DNA of 6,976 nucleotides from Treponema sp. (GTDB lineage Bacteria > Spirochaetota > Spirochaetia > Treponematales > Breznakiellaceae): NCBI GenBank assembly GCA_031263435.1, contig JAISFT010000130.1:1-6976 (forward strand). The letters run 5' to 3'. Every line of letters starts with the position of its first letter. The first letter of the stretch is position 1. The notes under the pieces were generated by a model. That model worked only from the letters and a program-made list of their open reading frames with translations. It was not told the DNA's origin and did no database searches. Shown here one piece after another: positions 1-4,706 of the stretch. The position numbers were made by a program, and so were the translations under genes.

Positions 1-857
1 TCCAGGACGATAACCACCTTTCCTTCCCGCAGGAGCCGGCGGTTTTCCTCCCCGGAGATGATGATCCGGGCGTCTTCCGCGTCGATGATCGGGTCCGTGG
101 GCCGGATTCCGTAGACCCCCCGGGCCAGGATCCGCAGGGGTTTGTCCCCCACCAGGGCCGTCAGTTCCGGCGAAAGGCCGGAGGGGCTGTCCCGGAAGAT
201 CGATTCCGCGGAGGTGTAGTGGACCATCACGGTTTCCCGGGATTCCAGCATGGTCTTGTCGTAGATAAGGTTCATGTTAGTGTCCCATATTTTGGGGAAC
301 AGGCAGGGGAGGATACGGGCGTTTCGCCGGGCGCCGTGGAGGGGCAGTTCCCCCCCGGCGATGATCAGGATCCCCGTATGGGCCGCCGCGGGCGCGGAGG
401 CCAGGACCCGGGGGGGCTCGGAGGGCCGGGAATGTTTGATGAATTCCGCGGAAAGCCCCCGCAGGCTGATGGTATAGGCCGCCTGCATACGGGACATATC
501 GACCGACATGGCGGGGGGGTTGATCCGGGCGGAGAGGGCGTAGGTTTCTGCCCTGAACAGCGAAAAATTCCCTTCCGCGATATGATCCCCCACAAAACTG
601 GAGGAATCTACCGGGATGGAGAGGATCAGGGGCCGCATCAGGGCCAGATATTCCGTTGTGATAAGTTCTTCCGCCTGGGTTCTGCCCGTGGGAAGCGTCA
701 GTCCCCGGGATCCCAGGTCCAGCGAAACCTGGGCGGAAATTTCCATTTTGTCCCATTCCAGGATGCCGGAGATTCCGGTTCCCCGGGACTGGGCCGGGGC
801 GGAAAGGGCAAGGCCCGCGAACAGGCAGAAAACAAGGGGGTAAACGGGGGACCGCAA
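1..857 (-). CDS. Exported protein of unknown function, C-terminus beyond left edge
   Basis: I do not recognise this family. The reading frame is open on the minus strand to the window edge, giving 285 visible residues from the chosen start. Residues 1-23 form a clear Sec signal peptide: hydrophobic core LVFCLFAGLALSA, then likely cleavage after APA at about residue 22. The mature part looks like an alpha/beta periplasmic domain. It includes a hydrophobic strand HTGILIIAGGELPLHG near 160-175 and a well-formed stretch GVYGIRPTDPIIDAEDARI near 248-266, followed by ENRRLLREGKVVIVL at the edge. I chose the TTG start at 857 because GGAGGG lies 5 bases upstream and it gives a compact signal peptide. 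A GTG at 914 (AGGTG 5 bases upstream) would add 19 residues, but its ribosome site is inside a hairpin and the extension crosses a repeated 13-mer. It is third in the leftward run after a lipoprotein and a transglycosylase, so an envelope role is inferred. Confidence 0.8.
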   Translation of the reverse strand, partial: MRSPVYPLVFCLFAGLALSAPAQSRGTGISGILEWDKMEISAQVSLDLGSRGLTLPTGRTQAEELITTEYLALMRPLILSIPVDSSSFVGDHIAEGNFSLFRAETYALSARINPPAMSVDMSRMQAAYTISLRGLSAEFIKHSRPSEPPRVLASAPAAAHTGILIIAGGELPLHGARRNARILPCLFPKIWDTNMNLIYDKTMLESRETVMVHYTSAESIFRDSPSGLSPELTALVGDKPLRILARGVYGIRPTDPIIDAEDARIIISGEENRRLLREGKVVIVL

Positions 858-862
858 AAAAG

Positions 863-868
863 CCCTCC
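863..868 (-). promoter_or_regulatory. Shine-Dalgarno site for the TTG start at 857
   Basis: On the minus strand GGAGGG is followed by five bases (CTTTT) and then TTG. This is the strongest ribosome site near the beginning of the exported-protein gene and is the reason the TTG is preferred over the upstream GTG at 914. Confidence 0.5.
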
Positions 869-916
869 ATCCGGTTTTCTTAGCCGCCTGTTGTACTTGT
901 AGGTTTTTGGCCACTT

Positions 917-933
917 GTTCACCTGCGGTGAAC
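917..933 (-). promoter_or_regulatory. Hairpin overlapping a possible ribosome site
   Basis: GTTCACC and its exact complement GGTGAAC flank the triplet TGC. Read on the minus strand, the 3' arm contains the AGGTG that would serve the alternative GTG start at 914. If that start were used, the stem would hide its ribosome site. Otherwise it is another small intergenic palindrome. Confidence 0.4.
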
Positions 934-967
934 GTGTCGCAAAAACCACGATAAATGGGCGGCTTTA

Positions 968-1039
968 GCAGTTTGTAAGGTAAAAAATCGCCTAATCGGC
1001 GATTTTTTGGGTTTTTATGTGCAAAGCGCAGCAAACTGC
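968..1039 (-). repeat. 72-bp structured repeat, copy A
   Basis: The copy is bounded by exact complementary 8-mers, GCAGTTTG at 968-975 and CAAACTGC at 1032-1039. Inside are a stem of AAAAAATCGCC against GGCGATTTTTT (982-1008) and a small stem TGTGC/GCGCA (1019-1031). It matches the copy at 2659-2730 at 58 of 72 positions without a gap. Changes within the stems mostly keep pairing. It lies between the transglycosylase stop and the start of the next leftward gene, so it would be transcribed if these genes share an mRNA. Function is unknown; candidates are a short interspersed palindromic element or a 5'-leader RNA. Confidence 0.7.
982..1008 (-). terminator. Likely intrinsic terminator after the transglycosylase gene
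   Basis: An 11-bp perfect stem (AAAAAATCGCC / GGCGATTTTTT) encloses a 5-base loop and ends in six T residues in either direction. Read on the minus strand it lies 74 bases after the transglycosylase stop at 1082. The GC part is only about five pairs, so it may act as a leaky or bidirectional terminator. It is also the central hairpin of the 72-bp repeat. Confidence 0.5.
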
Positions 1040-1081
1040 CGGCCGCCTGTTGTATAGCTATCCCTGTACCGGAGTCCATTG

Positions 1082-2635
1082 TTATTTTATCGGCACCTTC
1101 AGGGTTCTGCCTTCGCGGAGAATCCCCGACAGTTCCATATCATTTGCCCGGGCCAGATCCAGGAGGTCCGCGCCGTATTCCAGGGCGATGGACCAAAGGG
1201 TATCTCCCCTTTTTACCACATAGATCCCCCCAAAGTTTCCCTCCGGTTCCTGCCGTCTGAGGTAGGGGCCAACCTCGTTAAGGGCCGGTATTTTCAGGCG
1301 GCTCCCGATCTGCAGGGCCGTGCTTTTAATCCCCGGATTGGTCTGTTCGATGAGGGACACGCTGACCCCGTAGTGGAGGGCCAGGGCGGAAAGGGTATCT
1401 CCGGAGCGTATCGTATGGTAGTAATGGTCTACCAGTTCCGTGGTCCCCGCGAGGACCAGCTTTACCTGTTCCGCGGTTTCCGCGGGAACCTTTAACAGGT
1501 AGTTCGAAACGGGGGGGCTGATGTTGAGCAGCAGCTCTCCGTTTCCCCGGCCCAGGAGGACCGGATCGATGCCCGTCTCCCGGGCCAGCAGGTTCAGGTC
1601 CACGATTTTTTCCAGGGGGACTCTGGTCCATTCGGGGCTTTCCTGCCAGTTCTCCAGGCCGTAACGCCGGGGTTCGGAGAGGATCCGGGCTGCCGCCAGG
1701 AGCTTGGGCACGTAGTGGATGGTTTCGGTCCGCAGGGCCTTCCGCCGGGAAAGTTCCCAGTAATCCCGGCTGCCGGTCCGCCGTATGGTCTGGTTTATTC
1801 CCCCCAGGCCGCTGTTGTAGGCCGCCAGGGCCAGGGGCCAGTCCCCCAGCATCTCGTAGTTTTCCTCCAGCTTCCGCAGGGCCCCCTGGGTGGATTTCCA
1901 GAAGTCCATCCGCTCGTCCACCCAGTCGTCCACCCGCATGTCGAAGGGGGCAATCGAATTCTGCATGAACTGCCACAGCCCCGCGGCGCCGGAACGGCTT
2001 TTTGCGGTAGGGACATAGCTCGATTCGATGACCGGCAGGTAGAGCAGTTCCATCGGCAGGCCCCGTTTTTCGATCTCCCCCCGGATGAAGCCCAGGTAGG
2101 GGTTTGCCCGTTCCATTACCCCCCTCAGCCAGGTTAGGCCGGCGGGGCTGCTGTACTGGGCCAGGTAATGCAGGGTCAGGTCCTGGTCAAGGCCGGGGAT
2201 GGGGCCGATCTTGGGGTTCCGGTCCGCTGCGGGGCTGCGATCTTCCCGGGCCTGCCGGACAATGCGTTCCGGCGGGGGGAAGATCTGCTGCCGCAGGGGC
2301 CGGCCGCGGGCTGTTGGGGCGGGCTCCGCCGGAAGGACAGCCTCCGCAGGGGCGGCCTCCACCGGGGGGGCGGCTGTCAAAGGGATGGCCCCCGGCTCTG
2401 CCGGGATCGCCGGTTCTTCCGCCGGGGGGACAGTCTCCGTCAAAGGGAAAGCCGCCCCTTCCGCCGGTTCTGCCGCCTCGTCCGGTATATCCAGGGCCGC
2501 GGTCTGGTCTGTCTGGGCCGCGGGGTTTTCCGCCGCGCCGGGCTGCGGGGCGCCGGCCAGCCACAGGATTACCGGCAGGATCAATACCGCTCCCGGTACC
2601 GAAAACGGCGCCGGGAGCAGAGGCCGGTTTGGCAT
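1082..2635 (-). CDS. MltD-like lytic transglycosylase with two C-terminal LysM domains
   Basis: The 517-residue protein should cleave the glycan strands of peptidoglycan in the periplasm, producing 1,6-anhydro ends. After an export signal (about residues 1-35, hydrophobic AVLILPVILWLAGA, no lipobox cysteine) comes a Pro/Ala/Glu-rich linker (about 36-115). The SLT catalytic domain (about 155-325) shows ELLYLPVIESSY with putative catalytic Glu204, GAAGLWQFM (217-224), LAAYNSG (270-276) and HYVPK (307-311), the motif order seen in MltD-type enzymes. Two LysM domains follow at about 406-450 (HTIRSGDTLSALALHYGV) and 471-515 (YVVKRGDTLWSIALEYGA), which bind glycan chains. The ATG at 2635 is chosen because a signal peptide starts there and AAGG lies 4 bases upstream. 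The frame stays open to 3133, but that part is palindromic intergenic DNA and the end of the next gene. E. coli MltD is a lipoprotein; this one appears to lack the lipid anchor. Confidence 0.93.
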   Translation of the reverse strand: MPNRPLLPAPFSVPGAVLILPVILWLAGAPQPGAAENPAAQTDQTAALDIPDEAAEPAEGAAFPLTETVPPAEEPAIPAEPGAIPLTAAPPVEAAPAEAVLPAEPAPTARGRPLRQQIFPPPERIVRQAREDRSPAADRNPKIGPIPGLDQDLTLHYLAQYSSPAGLTWLRGVMERANPYLGFIRGEIEKRGLPMELLYLPVIESSYVPTAKSRSGAAGLWQFMQNSIAPFDMRVDDWVDERMDFWKSTQGALRKLEENYEMLGDWPLALAAYNSGLGGINQTIRRTGSRDYWELSRRKALRTETIHYVPKLLAAARILSEPRRYGLENWQESPEWTRVPLEKIVDLNLLARETGIDPVLLGRGNGELLLNISPPVSNYLLKVPAETAEQVKLVLAGTTELVDHYYHTIRSGDTLSALALHYGVSVSLIEQTNPGIKSTALQIGSRLKIPALNEVGPYLRRQEPEGNFGGIYVVKRGDTLWSIALEYGADLLDLARANDMELSGILREGRTLKVPIK

Positions 2636-2658
2636 TCTGCCTTGGCTAAAAGCCGATG

Positions 2659-2730
2659 GCGGTTTGCAGGGTAAGAAATCGCCTGACGGGCGATTTTTGG
2701 AGGTTTTATGCGCGAAGCGCAGCAAAACGC
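2659..2730 (-). repeat. 72-bp structured repeat, copy B
   Basis: Same length and orientation as the copy at 968-1039. The outer arms are GCGGTTTG (2659-2666) and CAAAACGC (2723-2730), with one mismatch. The central stem pairs AAATCGCC with GGCGATTT (2676-2696), and a TGCGC-GAA-GCGCA mini-hairpin sits at 2709-2721. Position 3 changed from A to G while its partner at position 70 changed from T to C, which keeps the outer pair. It ends 24 bases before the transglycosylase ATG, so it would lie in that gene's 5' leader if transcription starts upstream. Confidence 0.7.
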
Positions 2731-2803
2731 TGGGTTTTTGCGAAGCAAAAACTTGAAGGCGAAAAACGGCAGGGATGCTGTTTTTCGCCCGCGCAAGGGA
2801 TAG
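2708..2803 (+). CDS. Possible 31-residue short ORF in the repeat region (doubtful)
   Basis: On the plus strand GGAGG (2699-2703) is followed by four T residues and ATG. The frame begins MREAQQNAGFLRSKN and stops at TAG 2801. The peptide is basic and has no recognisable domain, and the DNA under it is largely palindromic. Copy A has an ATG at the matching place giving MCKAQQTAGRLL, but with a much poorer ribosome site. This is most likely a chance frame created by the repeat family. It is listed because the ribosome site is strong and the encoded start is similar in both copies. Confidence 0.15.
   Translation: MREAQQNAGFLRSKNLKAKNGRDAVFRPRKG
2734..2752. repeat. Palindrome with GAA loop
   Basis: GTTTTTGC and its exact complement flank GAA. 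The 15-bp core TTTTGCGAAGCAAAA reappears exactly at 6491-6505 [within the palindrome 6486-6508], pointing to a dispersed intergenic motif. Confidence 0.6.
2758..2789. repeat. 14-bp stem hairpin, loop GGGA
   Basis: GGCGAAAAACGGCA (2758-2771) pairs with TGCTGTTTTTCGCC (2776-2789) with a single G-T wobble. No T-tract follows on either strand, so it is not a classical terminator. It is part of the palindrome cluster upstream of the transglycosylase gene. Confidence 0.6.
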
Positions 2804-2819
2804 AAGCGGAAATACCGCA

Positions 2820-2870
2820 GACCCCCCAAAAGGTGCCTGCGCCATTCTGGCGACACCTTTTTGGGGGGTC
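2820..2870. repeat. 51-bp imperfect palindrome with GACCCCCC arms
   Basis: The outer arm GACCCCCCAAAAGGTG (2820-2835) is complementary to 2854-2870 apart from one extra base in the A/T run. An inner stem CGCC/GGCG (2840-2843 and 2849-2852) closes a 5-base loop. A long hairpin with an internal bulge and no T-tract fits a REP/MITE-like element better than a terminator. It could still help end or stabilise the lipoprotein mRNA. Confidence 0.6.
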
Positions 2871-2895
2871 GAGGAATTGAAGCGGATAGCCCGGT

Positions 2896-2912
2896 CCCCG
2901 CCGCAGGCGGGG
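2896..2912 (-). repeat. GC-rich hairpin downstream of the lipoprotein gene
   Basis: CCCCGCC and its exact complement GGCGGGG flank GCA, a very stable 7-bp all-GC stem that begins 46 bases after the lipoprotein stop on the minus strand. There is no T-tract, so it may protect the mRNA 3' end or be another dispersed palindrome rather than a standard intrinsic terminator. Confidence 0.55.
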
Positions 2913-2957
2913 ATGCGCCCTAAATATGGAATCCACAGTTTAAATAATGTCCCGATA

Positions 2958-4088
2958 CTAGAATTTTTCGCCATAGTACACCCCTGCCCATTCCCAGCGG
3001 CCGTGAATTTCCGGGTCCAGGGGAAAGTAGATCTTCCTGAAGTACAGGTACCAGGTGGAAATGTACTGGGACCAGCCCCAGGTCCGCAGGTACGATTCGT
3101 TGGCGTTGGACCCTGAATCCAGGGTATCGGCATAGCGGATGCGGCTGTTCCGCATGAAGTCCGAAAGGTTGAATTCCGCCATCCCCGAATCGTCGGTTTC
3201 TTCCTGTTCCCAGGAACGGGCGAAAAAATTGACCTTTGCCCGGTAGGACCAGAGGCGGCTGCTGGAGCCCGCGTCGATGGCGGTCTTGATGGCGCTGACC
3301 AGGGCGGGGAGGTTTTCGAAGGTCCAGTCCTTGGGAGAATTGTTAAAGTCCACCAACTGCTTGGCGTAGTTATCCGCCCGGGGGAAGTTGGGGATGATGG
3401 TCCCCTGGTAGGGCAGGTACTGGGTATAGGCCTGGATAGCCCCGTTCCAGTCCCCGATTTTTTCGCAGGCCTGGGCCAGCATAAAGTAGGCCTCCCCCAG
3501 GTTGATCTGATCGGAAAAACGGGAGATAAGCTCCTGGTAGTAGCGGACCTGCTGTTCGTCGTTTTCCACCAGGTTGATCAGCTCCTTGAGGCAGGCCAGG
3601 TGGATGGACTGGTCCATGACCCGTAAATCGGGGTAATTTTTTATGATGATGTCGAAGTACAGGGCCGCCACGGGGTACGCCTCCATCCTGATATACGCGT
3701 AGGCGATCATAAACAGGTAGTACGTGTGGTAGGGGCCGTCGCCGGGGTCGTTGACCCGGCGGCTTAAAAAATTAACCAGCAGGGGGAATTCTTCCAGCCG
3801 GGCATAGGTGTTGGCTATTTCCCGGATAAGGGCAAACCGTTCTTCCCCGGCTTCCGGCCGGGCCGCCAGGAGCAGGTGCAGTTCCCGCAGATATTCCCGG
3901 TTCTCCCCGGTTCCGGCAAGGTAATAGGGATCGATGGATGCTGTCCCCGGGAATACCCGGCCGAACAGCAGGGGTACCCTATCCTCCAGGCCCGCCAGGC
4001 CCCTTTCCCCGCAGGCAAGGAACAGAGTACCGATAAGGGGGATGACAAGGGGGCCTGCCGCAAGAATCAGCCTTTTCCGCAACCACAT
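2958..4088 (-). CDS. TPR-containing lipoprotein
   Basis: The 376-residue protein starts with a basic n-region (MWLRKR), a hydrophobic core and the sequence GTLFLAC. Cys26 is the probable lipid-modified residue; F at -3 departs from the usual Leu but fits the looser spirochaetal lipobox. Helical repeats occupy much of the body. TPR-like units are clearest near 121-154 (YLFMIAYAYIRMEAYPVAAL) and 198-231 (EAYFMLAQACEKIGDWNGAI). The C-terminal third (about 275-376) is rich in Trp and Tyr and shows no motif I know. Such lipoproteins usually act as scaffolds at the membrane; no partner is shown here. A BamD-like role is conceivable but unproven. The ATG at 4088 has no clear ribosome site in the preceding 20 bases. 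It is the first gene of the leftward run and is divergent from the gene at 4152. Confidence 0.85.
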   Translation of the reverse strand: MWLRKRLILAAGPLVIPLIGTLFLACGERGLAGLEDRVPLLFGRVFPGTASIDPYYLAGTGENREYLRELHLLLAARPEAGEERFALIREIANTYARLEEFPLLVNFLSRRVNDPGDGPYHTYYLFMIAYAYIRMEAYPVAALYFDIIIKNYPDLRVMDQSIHLACLKELINLVENDEQQVRYYQELISRFSDQINLGEAYFMLAQACEKIGDWNGAIQAYTQYLPYQGTIIPNFPRADNYAKQLVDFNNSPKDWTFENLPALVSAIKTAIDAGSSSRLWSYRAKVNFFARSWEQEETDDSGMAEFNLSDFMRNSRIRYADTLDSGSNANESYLRTWGWSQYISTWYLYFRKIYFPLDPEIHGRWEWAGVYYGEKF

Positions 4089-4102
4089 TACTTATTACTT
4101 TA

Positions 4103-4111
4103 ACATTAGCA
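4103..4111 (-). promoter_or_regulatory. Possible extended -10 for the lipoprotein gene
   Basis: The minus strand reads TGC-TAATGT, matching an extended -10 (TGn plus a near-consensus hexamer). No -35 is visible. Transcription would begin about 8 bases before the ATG at 4088, leaving almost no leader, which would suit the lack of a ribosome site. Support is weak. Confidence 0.25.
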
Positions 4112-4115
4112 AAGC

Positions 4116-4144
4116 TTGGCAGAAAAGGGGTATACAGATATAAT
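4116..4144 (+). promoter_or_regulatory. Near-consensus sigma70 promoter, probably leaderless
   Basis: TTGGCA (4116-4121) and a perfect TATAAT (4139-4144) are separated by exactly 17 bases. Seven bases beyond the -10 is 4151, one base before the ATG at 4152. No Shine-Dalgarno sequence exists between the predicted transcription start and the ATG. It should drive the membrane protein and coupled TPR gene. Confidence 0.75.
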
Positions 4145-4151
4145 TTTATAC

Positions 4152-4706
4152 ATGCGGTTTCCCTCCCTCCGCCGCTTTGTTGCGCGCTTTGTTTTTATTA
4201 TCGGTCTTCTCCTGATGTTCCTGGGCAGCGGGTTTCTGCTGGGAAACCTGGCCGGCATATCCCGAATCTCCGTTCTGAGTTCGTTCCTGTTTGTAATTAT
4301 CGGAAGCCTCTGCGCGTTTCTGGCGATCAGGCTGAACAAGCGGGCGGTGTACCTGTTCTTCGCGGCCTTTTTTCTCCAAGTCGGTTTTTTCCTTTTTCTT
4401 TCGGCCCTGCATGTTTTTCCCGTTTCCTTTTCCCAGAGCTGGCCCCTTCTTTCGGTTTTCTGCGGCATAGCCCTGTTCCCCGCGGGCTGGCGCAGTTATG
4501 GCGGCCTCCGGATTGCCTATACGGTTCCCTCGGTCGCCTTTGTGCTGCTGGGCGCAGGACTTATGATCTTCTCCCTTGATTTGGTTGCCTTTTCGTTCCG
4601 CCAGTTCATGCTGAACTGGTGGCCCCTTCTTATCGTCCTGGCGGGTTTTGTCCTGGTCCTTGTTTCCCTTGGCGCCAAGTCCAATGCCGGGGATCCAAAG
4701 CGGTGA
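4152..4706 (+). CDS. Six-TM membrane protein with LiaF/DUF5668-like segments
   Basis: The 184-residue protein is mostly hydrophobic. Membrane segments are likely near residues 9-31, 38-60, 65-88, 95-111, 120-146 and 153-174, with basic residues (MRFPSLRRF at the N-terminus, RLNKR at 60-64, DPKR at the end) setting topology. Two segments begin with the pattern seen in LiaI/LiaF-type membrane regions (DUF5668): SFSQSWPLLSVFCGIAL (92-108) and FMLNWWPLLIVLAGFVLVL (152-170). In that family the pattern forms a membrane anchor often found with envelope-stress regulators. No soluble sensor domain is present, so the role is unknown. The ATG at 4152 is chosen because the promoter's -10 ends only seven bases before it; a longer frame from a TTG at 4116 would run through the promoter. 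The stop overlaps the next start in GTGA. Confidence 0.82.
   Translation: MRFPSLRRFVARFVFIIGLLLMFLGSGFLLGNLAGISRISVLSSFLFVIIGSLCAFLAIRLNKRAVYLFFAAFFLQVGFFLFLSALHVFPVSFSQSWPLLSVFCGIALFPAGWRSYGGLRIAYTVPSVAFVLLGAGLMIFSLDLVAFSFRQFMLNWWPLLIVLAGFVLVLVSLGAKSNAGDPKR
4689..4693 (+). promoter_or_regulatory. Ribosome site for the coupled GTG start
   Basis: GGGGA lies 9 bases before GTG 4703, inside the end of the membrane-protein gene. It is an imperfect match to GGAGG, so initiation probably leans on ribosomes finishing the upstream gene at the overlapping GTGA. Confidence 0.4.

Larger units (their letters stand above)
883..1054. repeat. 13-bp direct repeat pair bracketing repeat copy A
   Basis: GCCGCCTGTTGTA occurs exactly at 883-895 and again at 1042-1054. 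The pair brackets a 146-bp interval that contains the hairpin at 917-933 and the 72-bp repeat copy at 968-1039. This is what an insertion with a target duplication, or a local duplication, would leave. No transposase or long terminal inverted repeats accompany it. Confidence 0.45.
2636..2957. other. 322-bp intergenic region packed with palindromes
   Basis: No convincing gene is seen here, only one marginal short frame (listed separately). It holds the second 72-bp repeat copy (2659-2730) and four further inverted repeats at 2734-2752, 2758-2789, 2820-2870 and 2896-2912. It separates the lipoprotein stop from the transglycosylase start, so the two genes may not share a transcript. No convincing sigma70 promoter for the transglycosylase could be picked out. 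Confidence 0.7.

Noticed and set aside
219..902. 227-codon open frame on the plus strand
   Set aside because: It is antisense to the exported protein, whose minus-strand frame has a signal peptide and natural composition; the plus-strand product is Gly/Arg/Pro-rich low-complexity sequence.
2820..2870. Insertion-sequence end or attachment site
   Set aside because: The arms form a single hairpin, and no transposase, integrase or target duplication is visible around it.
2636..3133. In-frame upstream extension of the transglycosylase to 683 residues
   Set aside because: The extension would cross the palindromic intergenic region and overlap the end of the lipoprotein gene; its residues lack domain character, and a signal peptide starts at 2635.
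4116..4151. TTG start at 4116 for the membrane protein
   Set aside because: That TTG is the first part of the -35 hexamer; the codons to 4151 run through the promoter and add a polar stretch with no ribosome site.
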